Numbered from the stretch's first letter, positions 45,622 through 55,064 are shown. The stretch is DNA of 64,000 nt from Ferruginivarius sediminum (GCF_003344765.1 NZ_QPMH01000007.1:1-64000); one strand, 5' to 3'. The notes: generated by a model not told the origin, from the letters alone. Program-made: numbers and translations.

Positions 45622-46392
45622 CTATTGCGCCGTGTAGCCCCCGTCGATCACCAGTTCCGCACCGGTCACGAACTTGGACTCGTCTGAGGCGAGGTAGAGC
45701 ACGCCGAAGGCGATATCGTCAGGCTCGCCCACATGACCTACAGGGTGCAAGCTATCAAGGGCCTTGCGACCCTCGTCCACATCCCCGACCGAACGAAGAT
45801 AGCCTTCCACCATTGGCGTCCAGATATAGCCAGGATGCACCGAGTTCACCCGGATTTTGTAGCCCGACTTGGCGCAGTGCAGGGCGGCCGACTTTGTGAA
45901 AATGCGTACGCCACCCTTGCTGGCATTGTAAGCGGCAAGGTTGGGATCGCCGATGATACCCTCGATCGAGGAGAGGTTTACGATCGAGCCACCGCCCCGG
46001 TCCTTCATCGCCTTGATCGCATAGCGGGTACCGAGAAAGACACCGTCCAGGTTGACGCTCATCAACCAGCGCCAGTCTTCTAGACTGGTGTCTTCCGCCG
46101 TCGCGCCAAGTGCCACGCCGGCATTGTTCACGACGACATTGAGGTCGCCGTAGCGTGCCAGGGTTTCCTCAATGGCTCTCTCCCAGTCCGCCTCGCTGGC
46201 AGCATCGTGTTCCAGGTAGATCGCCTCGCCACCGGCCTTGACGATGGCGTGGGCGACGGCTTGGCCCTCCTTCCCCTTTATATCCGTAACAACGACCTTG
46301 GCTCCTTCCTTGGCCAGCATTCGGCACATGGCCTCGCCGAGACCAACGGCGCCGCCCGTCACGATCGCAACTTTTCCTTCAACGCGTCCCAT
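45622..46392 (-). CDS. Short-chain dehydrogenase/reductase
   Basis: The 256-residue SDR has TGGAVGLG at the cofactor-binding turn (residues 12-19), NNAGVA, the catalytic Ser in NLSSIEG and the YNASK Tyr-Lys pair. ATG 46392 follows AGGAGACCCCG. Residues after motif I (TDIKG) fit NAD preference. It stands alone between two intergenic stretches; the substrate is unknown. Confidence 0.88.
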   Translation of the reverse strand: MGRVEGKVAIVTGGAVGLGEAMCRMLAKEGAKVVVTDIKGKEGQAVAHAIVKAGGEAIYLEHDAASEADWERAIEETLARYGDLNVVVNNAGVALGATAEDTSLEDWRWLMSVNLDGVFLGTRYAIKAMKDRGGGSIVNLSSIEGIIGDPNLAAYNASKGGVRIFTKSAALHCAKSGYKIRVNSVHPGYIWTPMVEGYLRSVGDVDEGRKALDSLHPVGHVGEPDDIAFGVLYLASDESKFVTGAELVIDGGYTAQ

Positions 46393-46864
46393 CGGGGTCT
46401 CCTGCGTAGTATTTGGTGCCGCTGAGGGTCGGCGATTCCTTCTGGGATACGCCAGCCCTCGGCAGTCGGTCGCGGCAAATCGTCGGTCCCGTCGAGCTAC
46501 CGTCCCTTACGGCCAACGGCCGCTCGAGGATTTCGCGGCGATGAAGGCGGTTCGGCCATCGCCGTCGCCAATGGCCAGAATTTCAATGGCTGGGGCACGC
46601 GGCGTCACTGATCTGGGTCAAGGCATGAGAATGCAATGGCTAGACGCCGCCTCTTCGGCTTAAGGATCGGCGATACGTGCCTGGACGTATAGAACGCCTG
46701 CCTAGCCGAGAATCGCTCGCAGAAATCCCTGTGTCCTCACCGGGCCTTCCGCGCGCCAGCGCAAAGTAAGCGGCTCGCCCAAGCCCTGAGAAATGAGGCG
46801 AGGACTAAGAAATTAAAATTCCTCGCCTCTGTTTGATGTTAGCTCTTGTCTCTGGCAATGATCG
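46393..46864. other. Intergenic stretch between SDR and histidine kinase
   Basis: About 470 bases without a supported gene. A hairpin with a 10-bp perfect stem at 46795-46829 follows the histidine kinase. The region nearest the SDR gene presumably holds its promoter; no strong box is visible. Confidence 0.5.
46795..46829 (-). terminator. Hairpin after the two-component operon
   Basis: GAGGCGAGGA and TCCTCGCCTC form a perfect 10-bp stem with a 15-base AT-rich loop. On the minus strand it lies 36 bases beyond the histidine kinase stop and is followed by ATTTCTC. It probably ends transcription of the two-component genes. Confidence 0.6.
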
Positions 46865-48274
46865 TCATCGACCGTCTCCGGGGGCGCGACCACGGGGCAA
46901 CCAGATATCCTGACGCAGGCCGCCTTCGGGCCGGTTGATCAGGGTGATTCTGCCGCCGTGCGCCTGGACGATATCGCGCGCGACTGTGAGACCAAGCCCG
47001 CTGCCGCCGCGCGGGTCGTCGCGCGCCGTGTCCGTGCGGAAAAACGGCCGGAACACGTCATCGAGGTGCGCCTCGGCCACGCCCGGGCCATTGTCGTCGA
47101 TCGTGATGAGATACCCGTCATCGCACCCGGCCATTGTCGCGGCCACGGGTTCTCCGTATTTCACGGCATTGTCGACGAGGTTTGTAAGAGCACGGCGCAG
47201 GGCATTCGGACGACCGGTGAAAGACGCCGGCTCGTCGGCCCGCCATTCGACCTTGTGCCCGACATCGGCGAAATCGCCGCAAACGCTGTCGAGTAGACAG
47301 GCGAGGTCGATTTCGACGCGCTCCTCTGCGGCCGCGTCGTCGCGCGCAAAGGCCAGCGTGGAGGTGATCATGCGCTCCATCTGATTGAGATCCGCGAGGG
47401 TCTTGGCCTGCTCTTCCGGGTCCTCGGTGAATTCGGCCCTGAGGCGCAGACGCGTCACCGGCGTTCGCAGGTCGTGCGCGATGGCCGCGAGCATCTGCGT
47501 GCGGTCCTGCACGAACCGGCGCAGCCGGTCCTGCATCTCGTTGAAGGCCGCCGTTGCCTGGCGCACCTCTTTCGGGCCTCGCATGGGAAGCGGCGGGGCA
47601 TTCACATCCGTCCCGAGACGGGCCGCCGCCGCCGCGAAAACCTTCAAGGGTCGATTGATGTGATGTATGACGATCCAGGCCAGCACCAGGATCCCGCTTA
47701 GCATCACTGCGAATGACAGCGCGGCGCGCATCGAGACGACCGGCAGGGTCCGTTGCAGCGGGGCGCTGAAGTTCAGCCATTGTCCGTCGGATAACTGGAC
47801 GGAGGCGAGAAAGTAGCCGGCATCGCTTGTCGCCGAATTGGAGAACCGTTCCGCTTGCCGGGTAGGTCTTTCCCGTGCGTACCCCGCGTTCAGCCGTCGG
47901 GGTGGGTTGCTCCGGAAATGCTCGGCAAGCGCGGCTTGCAGAAGCTGCCCCTTGTGGCTGTCCGGTTGCGGACCGACGGCGCTTGTCGCCGCGAGAAAAA
48001 CCACGATGTCCTGGCCGTCCGCGAGCTGGGCGACAGCGGGACGGCGCTTCGTCGGCGCGTTCTCGACGATGCGGGTGATCGTGACGATCCGCTCGGCGAC
48101 GTGCTCGCCCCCGGTCATGAACAGGCTGGTCGCGCGCTCGTCCGCATAGATCGCCATACTCGCCAGGTGCGAGCCGAGCAATCCCAGGAGAAGTACCGCG
48201 AGTGTCCGGCTTGCGACACTGTCAGGTATCAGTCGACGCGTCATTCGCGACAGCAGTTGCGAAGATGTAGCCAC
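46865..48274 (-). CDS. Sensor histidine kinase (OmpR-partner type)
   Basis: The 469-residue kinase has two membrane helices (about residues 22-44 and 185-207) around a periplasmic sensor domain, a HAMP domain, the phosphorylation site in AAIAHDLRTPVTRLRLR (His near 268) and ATP-binding N, G1 and G2 boxes (NLVDNAVKYGEP, DNGPGVAEA, GGSGLGLTV). It follows the response regulator with an overlap; a start at 48244 is also possible. Nearby copper genes suggest copper or envelope stress sensing, but this is inference. Confidence 0.92.
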   Translation of the reverse strand: MATSSQLLSRMTRRLIPDSVASRTLAVLLLGLLGSHLASMAIYADERATSLFMTGGEHVAERIVTITRIVENAPTKRRPAVAQLADGQDIVVFLAATSAVGPQPDSHKGQLLQAALAEHFRSNPPRRLNAGYARERPTRQAERFSNSATSDAGYFLASVQLSDGQWLNFSAPLQRTLPVVSMRAALSFAVMLSGILVLAWIVIHHINRPLKVFAAAAARLGTDVNAPPLPMRGPKEVRQATAAFNEMQDRLRRFVQDRTQMLAAIAHDLRTPVTRLRLRAEFTEDPEEQAKTLADLNQMERMITSTLAFARDDAAAEERVEIDLACLLDSVCGDFADVGHKVEWRADEPASFTGRPNALRRALTNLVDNAVKYGEPVAATMAGCDDGYLITIDDNGPGVAEAHLDDVFRPFFRTDTARDDPRGGSGLGLTVARDIVQAHGGRITLINRPEGGLRQDIWLPRGRAPGDGR

Positions 48275-48950
48275 CGCCTCTCACCGTTTGGATCAATTTC
48301 GGATTCTTCGGGTCTTCCCGCAGTTTCCGGCGAAGCCGGCTGACCTGGATATCGATGCTGCGGTCGAATGGTCCGGCGAAGCGACCCCGAGTCAAATCAA
48401 GGAGCTGATCGCGGCTGAGGACCCGATTGGGGTGCGTGGCGAACGCCATGAGCAGGTCGTATTCACCGGCGCTCAGGGAGATGACGACGCCATCGGGCGC
48501 CCGAAGTTGCCGGCTTGTCGGATCGAACGACCAGCCAGAGAAGCGCAGGACGGCCTGGCCGGAGTCGGCTCGTGGCCGCGAATCGCCCTGGGTGCGGCGC
48601 AGTACCGCCCGGATTCGGGCCAATAGTTCGCGCGGGCTGAACGGCTTCGCCACGTAGTCGTCAGCGCCGACCTCCAGTCCCACGACGCGATCCGTCTCTT
48701 CGCCCAGGGCGGTCAGCATGATCACCGGCAGGTCGGAGTGCTCGCGGAGCTCGCGGCACAGGTTGATCCCGCCCTCGCCGGGGAGCATCAGATCAAGCAC
48801 CACGAGGTCGATCTTCCACTCGTCGAGCGCGCGCCGCATCGTCTGGCCGTCCGCCGCTGCGCTGACCCGAAAGCCGTGCTTGCGAAGAAAACGGTCCAGG
48901 AGACTCCTGATCTCCCGGTCGTCATCGACAACGAGGATATGCGGTTCCAT
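48222..48950 (-). CDS. OmpR-family response regulator
   Basis: From ATG 48950 the 242-residue protein has a receiver domain (LVVDDDREIRS; phospho-acceptor Asp in LVVLDLMLPGEGG near residue 53; KPFSPREL) and a C-terminal winged-helix DNA-binding domain (about 150-235, SLSAGEYDLLMAF ... SIDIQVSRLRRKL). It is upstream of and overlaps its kinase. Two pairs of GTAAC repeats lie just upstream of its start, suggesting autoregulation. It is a good candidate for the copper regulator CopR by context. Confidence 0.92.
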   Translation of the reverse strand: MEPHILVVDDDREIRSLLDRFLRKHGFRVSAAADGQTMRRALDEWKIDLVVLDLMLPGEGGINLCRELREHSDLPVIMLTALGEETDRVVGLEVGADDYVAKPFSPRELLARIRAVLRRTQGDSRPRADSGQAVLRFSGWSFDPTSRQLRAPDGVVISLSAGEYDLLMAFATHPNRVLSRDQLLDLTRGRFAGPFDRSIDIQVSRLRRKLREDPKNPKLIQTVRGGGYIFATAVANDASTDT

Positions 48951-49012
48951 GTCCACCGATTGCTTGCCTGAGCGCCAGGATAACAGCCAGGGCAAATTCA
49001 CGGAGATTCGAA

Positions 49013-49057
49013 TGTAACGGCTTGTAACAGCAAAGTTCTGTGTTACCCGGCGTTACC
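49013..49057. promoter_or_regulatory. Paired GTAAC-N5-GTAAC operators (site B)
   Basis: TGTAACGGCTTGTAAC (49013-49028) is followed after 13 bases by the opposite pair GTTACCCGGCGTTAC (49042-49056). The two dimer sites face each other between the divergent response regulator and the copper operon, so they could control both. The first core is identical to site A; the second is nearly identical to site C (one mismatch in 16). Confidence 0.65.
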
Positions 49058-49238
49058 AAATTCCGTGCCGATCCGGGTTGCCTCGCGGTCGGTTCCTGAT
49101 ATCTATGGTCCATGAGGGGGCGATGGTACATCTCTCGCCGGAGCGGGACACGCGGCTTCGCCATCGTGGCGCGGAGACGTGTGTTGGGGGGGAGGACGGC
49201 CTCCTTGTGTAGGATGCCCTGGCAGGCTGATCGGTCGC

Positions 49239-49577
49239 ATGGGTGATATGCGAAAGATTGTGGCGCTTTTGACCTTTGCATTGATGCTCGCAGTTGCCGC
49301 GTGGCCTGCGGCCGGCAACGCGCATTTGGCCGCGCATACGTCACCCGAAATTCATGCAGTTGACGATACCGGCCACACCGGTCCGGGCGCGCCCGCCTCG
49401 CAGCACGGCGATCATTCGGGGCATTGCGTCTCCGGGGCCTGCTGGAGCTTTGCCACGCCAAGCCTCCAGATGCTGCACCCCGAATTGCCGATCGTTCAGC
49501 GCGACCTGGGCCTCAATTGCGAGCAGCTCCGTGGGCTGACCCTCGAAAACGATCCGCCGGTCCCGCGCCACGCCTGA
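49239..49577 (+). CDS. Secreted small His/Cys-containing protein
   Basis: From ATG 49239 (or 49248) the protein has about 112 residues: a signal peptide (ending AAGNAHLA) and a mature part with many His (QHGDHSGHC, HTSPEIHAV) and cysteines in HCVSGACW. It is the first gene of the plus-strand copper cluster and the nearest to the operator pair. The His/Cys pattern suggests metal binding. No family is recognised with certainty. Confidence 0.65.
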   Translation: MGDMRKIVALLTFALMLAVAAWPAAGNAHLAAHTSPEIHAVDDTGHTGPGAPASQHGDHSGHCVSGACWSFATPSLQMLHPELPIVQRDLGLNCEQLRGLTLENDPPVPRHA

Positions 49578-49724
49578 GCGAGGCCGTCGCACCTCGTTTG
49601 GCGGGACTCGCGCCCGCCCAGCAATTCCGCATCGGAATTCACCCTGACTCGCAGATCTCGACGGGCCGGTACGCCCGCGGCTTGTCGCGCGGCATCGTGC
49701 CCGAATCTTGAAAGGACTCATGCT

Positions 49725-50291
49725 ATGAATGTGAAACGCATGCGCCGGATCACCACTCTGGCCGGCATGGCGATGCTCCCGGCCATTGTCGTCAACGCCG
49801 GTGAGGGCCACGACAAGGAATTCGGCCATCCGGGCCAGACAGCGGAGGTCGACCGGACGATCCGCGTCGAAGCCCGCGACATCGACTTCGGCCATGACGA
49901 AATCAAGGTCCGGGCTGGCGAGACGGTTCGCTTCGTCGTCAGGAACACCGGCCAGATGCAGCACGAGTTCACGATCGGCCCGCCGGCGGTGCAGAAGGCG
50001 CACCGCGCGCAGATGACCGAGATGATGCAGTCCGGCCATGGCGGCGGCGACGGACACCATGGTGGCGACGATGCACACCATGGTGGCGACGACGATCACC
50101 ACGGCGGGCAAGGGCATCACCAGGCCGCCAACGCCTCGGGCCACGGCCATGGGAATGCGGTCATGGTCCAGCCCGGCGAAACGAAGGAGCTGATCTGGCA
50201 CTTCGAGCGGGTGAAGGACGTGAAGTTCGGCTGCAACGTGCCCGGCCACTATGAAGCCGGCATGCGCGGCGATTTCGTGCCCAAGGGCTGA
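49725..50291 (+). CDS. Cupredoxin (type 1 copper) protein, His-rich loop
   Basis: The 188-residue protein has a signal peptide and a cupredoxin fold. The type 1 copper ligands are visible: His in QMQHEFTIG and the trio in GCNVPGHYEAGM (Cys, His, Met). A His/Gly/Asp-rich insertion between (about residues 105-145, e.g. GHHGGDDAHHGGDDDHHGG) probably binds additional copper. It resembles CopI-type periplasmic copper proteins. It lies between the first copper gene and copA. Confidence 0.85.
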   Translation: MNVKRMRRITTLAGMAMLPAIVVNAGEGHDKEFGHPGQTAEVDRTIRVEARDIDFGHDEIKVRAGETVRFVVRNTGQMQHEFTIGPPAVQKAHRAQMTEMMQSGHGGGDGHHGGDDAHHGGDDDHHGGQGHHQAANASGHGHGNAVMVQPGETKELIWHFERVKDVKFGCNVPGHYEAGMRGDFVPKG

Positions 50292-50426
50292 GGTGAGGAT
50301 CGGGCCGTCCGCCGCTGACACTCGGCGGACGGCCTCATCGCCTCTTCTTAAATGGAAAGCCGCGCGGCTGCGTTTCGCGTGAGGGGCGCGGCGTGTGTGC
50401 GAATTCAGGAATGACTGGAGAACCAC

Positions 50427-52220
50427 ATGGACATATCGGATTCCTGGTCCTGGCGGGGCTTGACCCGGCGGCGACTGCTCGAATGCGCGGGCAGCATCGC
50501 GGGCCTCACCGCATTGCAGAGCGTCATGCCCGGCATGGCCGGGGCTGCGACGGCCTTGCCGGTCGCGCCGGTAAAGCGGGAAGGTGACGCCGACGTGATC
50601 GAGCTGACGATCGCGCGCACGGAGATGGAGGTCGCCAGGCGAGCGGCCCGCCCGATCACCATCAACGGGACGGTGCCTGGTCCCGTTGTGCGGCTGCGTG
50701 AGGGCCGTGACGCGGTGATCCGGGTGACCAACCACCTGGACGAGCCGACCTCAATTCACTGGCATGGCATCCTTCTGCCATTCCGTATGGACGGTGTGCC
50801 GGGCGTCAGCTTTCCGGGCATCGCGCCCGGCGAAACCTTCACATATCGCTATCCGGTCCGGCAGAGCGGGACGTACTGGTATCACAGCCACTCGGGCCTG
50901 CAGGAGCAGCTTGGCCACTACGGCGCGCTGGTCGTGGAGCCGGCGGATGCCGAGCCCTTCACCTACGACCGGGATTATGTGGTGGTTCTCTCGGATTGGA
51001 CCTTCGAGGACCCGGACAGCGTGTTTCGGAACCTCAAGGTCGCGGAAGGCTATTACAACTACCAGAAGCGCACGGTGGGAGACTTCTTCGGCGACGTGCG
51101 CGAGATGGGTGTTGGCCCGGCACTGGACAAGCTTGCCATGTGGGGCCGCATGCGAATGAGCCCGCGCGATCTGCTCGACGTCACCGGCAGCACCTACACC
51201 TATCTCGCCAACGGCTTTTCGCCCGAGGCGAACTGGACCGGATTTTTCCGGGCCGGCGAACGGGTGCGCCTACGGTTCATCAATGCTTCGGCGATGACCT
51301 ATTTCGACGTTCAGGTTCCCAGACTCGAAATGACGGTCGTTCAGGCCGACGGCCAGAACGTCGAGCCCGTGGTGACGGACGAGTTCCGGATCGGTGTGGC
51401 GGAGACATACGACGTGATCGTCACCCCGACCGACAGCCGCGCCTACACGATCTTCGCGGAAGCGATGGACCGCAGCGGCTTCGCACGGGCGACGCTGGCG
51501 CCTCGAGAAGGCATGGCGGGGCCGGTCCCCGAGCGCCGGCCAGTGCCCGAACGAGGCATGGCGGCGATGGGGATGTCTATGGAAATGGGCGGTGACATGG
51601 CCGGCGATATGAAGCAGGACAAAGCCATGTCCGGCCATGCGGGCATGAACCACGATTCAGGCGGCTCAAGCCCCATGGAGATGGGAACGGGCGGGCCTGT
51701 CAGCCATGGTCCGAACGACCACGGACCGGGCGCCGCGATGGTGGCCCGGAACCCGCGCAGCCGCCTCGACGACCCCGGCGTGGGTTTGGAGAACGCGGGT
51801 CACCGCGTCCTCACCTATGCGCAGCTTCGCAGCCGCGCGCCGTGGCCCGATCGGCGCCCGCCCGCGCGGGACCTGGAGCTGCACCTGACCGGGAACATGG
51901 AACGCTACATGTGGTCCTTCGACGGCAAGAAGTTCTCGGAAGTCGACGGTCCGATCATCTTCCGCCATGGCGAACGGCTGCGCCTGACCCTGGTCAATGA
52001 CACCATGATGGATCACCCGATCCACCTGCACGGGATGTGGATGGAGCTCGACACGGGCGCCGGTCCCTTGAAGCCCAGGAAACACACGATCAGCGTCAAG
52101 CCCGGCGAGCAGATCTCGGCCGAGATCACCGCCGACGCGCCGGGCGACTGGGCGTTCCACTGTCATCTTCTTTACCACATGAAGGCCGGGATGTTCCGGG
52201 TGGTCTCGGTCACGGCCTGA
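50427..52220 (+). CDS. copA: Copper resistance multicopper oxidase CopA
   Basis: The 597-residue protein has a twin-arginine signal (LTRRRLLECAGS) and all four copper-binding segments: HWHGILLPFRMDG, YWYHSHSGLQEQ, HPIHLHGMW and the C-terminal HCHLLYHMKAGM. Between the cupredoxin domains a Met-rich stretch (MGMSMEMGGDMAGDMK and following) gives extra Cu(I) binding. It oxidises Cu(I) in the periplasm and is the PcoA/CopA of the copper resistance operon, followed directly by copB. Confidence 0.95.
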   Translation: MDISDSWSWRGLTRRRLLECAGSIAGLTALQSVMPGMAGAATALPVAPVKREGDADVIELTIARTEMEVARRAARPITINGTVPGPVVRLREGRDAVIRVTNHLDEPTSIHWHGILLPFRMDGVPGVSFPGIAPGETFTYRYPVRQSGTYWYHSHSGLQEQLGHYGALVVEPADAEPFTYDRDYVVVLSDWTFEDPDSVFRNLKVAEGYYNYQKRTVGDFFGDVREMGVGPALDKLAMWGRMRMSPRDLLDVTGSTYTYLANGFSPEANWTGFFRAGERVRLRFINASAMTYFDVQVPRLEMTVVQADGQNVEPVVTDEFRIGVAETYDVIVTPTDSRAYTIFAEAMDRSGFARATLAPREGMAGPVPERRPVPERGMAAMGMSMEMGGDMAGDMKQDKAMSGHAGMNHDSGGSSPMEMGTGGPVSHGPNDHGPGAAMVARNPRSRLDDPGVGLENAGHRVLTYAQLRSRAPWPDRRPPARDLELHLTGNMERYMWSFDGKKFSEVDGPIIFRHGERLRLTLVNDTMMDHPIHLHGMWMELDTGAGPLKPRKHTISVKPGEQISAEITADAPGDWAFHCHLLYHMKAGMFRVVSVTA

Positions 52221-52243
52221 ATCCAGGGAAGCGACACAGAGAA

Positions 52244-53053
52244 ATGAGACGAATTCCGACGTCGCATGGCGTCTGGCGGAGAGCGAGCGCATTCGCCGGC
52301 GCCCTTGGACTGACTGCGACCATCGCGCTGGCTGGCCAACCGGCGCTCGGCGCGGAGGGGCAGGGTGTGCACGCCGAGCCGGACTGGCCGGCTCCGGTGG
52401 AAGAGCACTGGTACGGACGTGTTCTGATAGACCGGCTTGAAGTCGCCGTGGCGGAGGATGAGGAGACGCTCAACTGGGACGCCCAGGCCTGGTACGGCGG
52501 TGACGTCGACAGGGTCTGGTTCGAAACCGAGGGCGAACACGTCCTTGAGGACGGCGAGGGCGGCGAGCTGGAGACGGCGGATCTGTTCTACAGCCGGCGC
52601 GTGGCACCATTCTGGGACCTCCGCGCCGGGCCCGGCTACCAGCGGGAGTACGGCCCCGGCCCCGACCGTGACCGCTTTTTCGGGGTGCTGGGCGTGCAGG
52701 GTCTGGCGCCGTACTGGTTCGAAACGGAGGCGAATCTTCGTGTCAGCGAGGACGGTGACGTTTCCGCCGATGCGGAGCTGGAATACGATCTACTGTTGAC
52801 GCAACGCCTGATCCTGCAGCCGCGTTTCGAGACCACGGTGGCGTTCCAGGATGTGCCAGAGTTCGGGCAGGGCGCCGGCATGACCGGCTTTCGCACGGGC
52901 CTGCGGCTTCGCTATGAGATCATGCGCGAGTTCGCGCCCTACCTTGGCGTGAGCTGGCGCCGCGACCTTGGCGAAACCGCCGACCTTGTCGAGGCCGAAG
53001 GCGGCGATACCTCCAGCGTCGCCGTCGTCTTCGGTGTACGGGTGTGGTTCTAA
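52244..53053 (+). CDS. copB: Copper resistance protein B
   Basis: From ATG 52244 the 269-residue protein has a signal peptide and a beta-barrel body of the CopB/PcoB family (WYGRVLIDRLEVAVAEDEE, APYWFETEANLRVSEDGDVS, FAPYLGVSWRRDLGETADL, C-terminal GVRVWF). It is an outer membrane protein thought to work with CopA. Unlike many CopB proteins it lacks a long Met/His-rich N-terminal region. The start is 23 bases from the copA stop. Confidence 0.93.
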   Translation: MRRIPTSHGVWRRASAFAGALGLTATIALAGQPALGAEGQGVHAEPDWPAPVEEHWYGRVLIDRLEVAVAEDEETLNWDAQAWYGGDVDRVWFETEGEHVLEDGEGGELETADLFYSRRVAPFWDLRAGPGYQREYGPGPDRDRFFGVLGVQGLAPYWFETEANLRVSEDGDVSADAELEYDLLLTQRLILQPRFETTVAFQDVPEFGQGAGMTGFRTGLRLRYEIMREFAPYLGVSWRRDLGETADLVEAEGGDTSSVAVVFGVRVWF

Positions 53054-53177
53054 TCGGCCAAGCGGGTTGAGCAGGTAATCGTAGGGCGAGTAGTGCTATC
53101 CCGTCCGAACATTCGGATAGCTGGCTTCGCCATAAACATTGCGGACAACCGCTAAATAGGCTGAACTGGAGTTGCAA

Positions 53178-53663
53178 ATGTCACGTCTAGCAGAAACGTT
53201 GATGTTCAGCCGCCGCCGGCTGCTGGCCGGGGGTGTCCTGGCCATCGGCGGTCTTGCCGTCTCCGGTGTGTTCGCCGGGCCCGCCGGCGCCGGGAATGGC
53301 ACCATCTCGGTCTATAAAAACCCCAGTTGCGGCTGCTGCGGCAACTGGGTGGACTACCTGAGGCGGAATGGCTGGTCGGTGGAAGTGACCGACCTGGACA
53401 ATGTCTCGTCCATCAAGCGGCAGGCCGGTGTGCCGGACGAACTGGCCGCCTGTCACACGGCGATCGTGGACGGGTACGTGGTGGAAGGCCATGTGCCCGT
53501 CTCGGCGATCGAGCAACTGCTGCGCGAGCGCCCGAAGCTGTCCGGCATCGCGGTGCCCGGCATGCCGGCGGATTCACCCGGCATGGGCGGCGGCGGCGTG
53601 CAGGATGTAATCGGTTTCCGGCACGGGGCCGCCAAGGGGCTCTACACGCGGGCGCGGGATTGA
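53178..53663 (+). CDS. DUF411 metal-binding protein
   Basis: The 161-residue protein has an apparent signal peptide or Tat-like start (FSRRRLLAGG) and the DUF411 core with the metal site KNPSCGCCGNW and DELAACHTAIVDGYVVEGHVP. Family members bind copper or other metals and are often found in cop/cus clusters. ATG 53178 follows GGAGTTGCAA; it is probably the last gene of this operon. Confidence 0.88.
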   Translation: MSRLAETLMFSRRRLLAGGVLAIGGLAVSGVFAGPAGAGNGTISVYKNPSCGCCGNWVDYLRRNGWSVEVTDLDNVSSIKRQAGVPDELAACHTAIVDGYVVEGHVPVSAIEQLLRERPKLSGIAVPGMPADSPGMGGGGVQDVIGFRHGAAKGLYTRARD

Positions 53664-53785
53664 ACCGGCGCACAGGGAGAAGCAGGAAGGTCTCGGCCAT
53701 TCTCGTCAGCAGTGGCCGCCAAGCGACTGCCCTGAAGTGCCGAACAGGCGCCGCCATTGCGCGGCGCCTGTTCTGTGCGCGGGGC

Positions 53786-54508
53786 TTAGGGCAGCGGCTG
53801 TGTCATGCCCGTCTCGGGATCGACCGCGAAGCGGTTCACGAGGGAGCCGTCCTGCGTGACGATCTCCGCGACGATAGCCCCTTCCTCGTTCGTCTCTACT
53901 TCGCCGACCTTGAGACGGGGGTTGCCGTGGCGGGCCACCCATTGTTCAAACATGGCCCGAACGTCGTCCTCCACCAGGGGCTCTTGGAGCGCCTGCTGCT
54001 GGCCGTAGCCGCGGCCGGTCATGCCTTGGCCCATCTGGCCCTGCGGCCCCATCATCATGCCCTGTCCGTAGGGCATCATCGGCATCTGTCCCTGCGGGCC
54101 CATCATGCCGGGACCCATCTGGCCCTGCGGGCCCATCTGTCCCTGCGGGCCCATCATGCCGGGACCCATCTGTCCCTGCGGACCCATCATGCCGGGACCC
54201 ATCTGTCCCTGCGGACCCATCATGCCGGGGCCCATCTGTCCCTGCGGGCCCATCATGCCGGGACCCATCATCATACCGCGGCCGTAAGGCATCATCATCT
54301 GCCCCTGGGGTCCCATCATGCCGGGGCCCATCATCCCGCGCCCCATCGGCATGTTGCCGTAGGGACAGCCATAGGGCATCGCCTGCCCGTAGTTCTGGGA
54401 GCCGGTTCCGCCGTGCTTGGCGCCATGCGCGAGTGCAGGGCTGGCGAGGGCCAACATCGCGACGGAAGCAACCGCGGCGAGGGCCGTCTTCAAAGCTGGC
54501 TGATTCAT
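53786..54508 (-). CDS. Met/Gly/Gln-rich collagen-like periplasmic protein
   Basis: The 240-residue protein has a signal peptide (ending ASPALAHG), then a long low-complexity region (about residues 40-160) made of units such as GMMGPQGQMGP. GMMGPQGQ occurs six times exactly. The C-terminal domain (about 168-240, DVRAMFEQWVARHGNPRLKV ... SLVNRFAVDPETG) resembles a small domain seen in other proteobacterial periplasmic proteins. Methionine-rich repeats usually bind Cu(I). ATG 54508 follows AAGGATCACT. It lies downstream of the DUF302 gene on the same strand. Confidence 0.75.
   Translation of the reverse strand: MNQPALKTALAAVASVAMLALASPALAHGAKHGGTGSQNYGQAMPYGCPYGNMPMGRGMMGPGMMGPQGQMMMPYGRGMMMGPGMMGPQGQMGPGMMGPQGQMGPGMMGPQGQMGPGMMGPQGQMGPQGQMGPGMMGPQGQMPMMPYGQGMMMGPQGQMGQGMTGRGYGQQQALQEPLVEDDVRAMFEQWVARHGNPRLKVGEVETNEEGAIVAEIVTQDGSLVNRFAVDPETGMTQPLP
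54081..54267 (-). repeat. 33-bp coding tandem repeat in the Met-rich gene
   Basis: A 33-bp unit (on the plus strand beginning CCCATCTGTCCCTGCGG and ending CATCATGCCGGGA) repeats at least four times with exact 33-base period between 54132 and 54266, plus a partial 18-bp copy and one more unit upstream. Units differ by single bases. The repeat is in frame (11 residues). Confidence 0.8.
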
Positions 54509-54663
54509 AGTGATCCTTTGCATGGGTTCTCTCCATTGACGGTAAGACACTCGGGATCGATCGAGCAGCAGGCCAGTCGTCCATCCTGGACCTCGAGCCG
54601 GGACTGCCGACCGGCCCCCCGCGCACGCCCTGGCGGGCCGACGCCGGGAAGCGCGCGACGGCC

Positions 54664-55050
54664 CTAGGCCGTGTCGACGACGTCGCGCAGCATGTCCCGG
54701 ACGTGCTCCGCGACTTCTGCGAGCTTCGGATTCTCGATCGCCTGCATCGACGCGACCGGATCCACCGCCGAAACCTCGATCTTGCCGGGAACGCTTTCCT
54801 GCACGATCACGTTGCAAGGCAGCATGGTCCCGATCTTGTCCTCGACGCCGAGCGCCTGGTAAGCCATCTGTGGGTTGCAGGCGCCGAGAATGCGGTAGGG
54901 GCGGAAGTCGACGCCGAGCTTGGCGTGAAGGGTCTTCGCCACGTCGATATCGCTGAGAATGCCGAAGCCCTTGGCCTTGAGGCTCTCCGAGACCCGCGCC
55001 AAGACCTCATCGAAACCGCCGTCGATCGTGCGCGAATAGTGGTAGCTCAT
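54664..55050 (-). CDS. DUF302 protein
   Basis: From ATG 55050 (after AAAGGAAACGCCC) the protein has 128 residues of a DUF302 domain: YHYSRTIDGGFDEVLARV, the motif ILGACNPQMAYQAL and LPCNVIVQ. Such small beta-rich proteins often sit next to copper ATPases; their function is not known. It follows the P-type ATPase gene by 14 bases and is in the CueR operon. Confidence 0.85.
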   Translation of the reverse strand: MSYHYSRTIDGGFDEVLARVSESLKAKGFGILSDIDVAKTLHAKLGVDFRPYRILGACNPQMAYQALGVEDKIGTMLPCNVIVQESVPGKIEVSAVDPVASMQAIENPKLAEVAEHVRDMLRDVVDTA

Positions 55051-55064
55051 GGGCGTTTCCTTTC

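Noticed and set aside
54081..54267. 33-bp repeats as a possible non-coding array
   Set aside because: They have no unique spacers, are in frame and encode the Met-rich repeat of a secreted protein.
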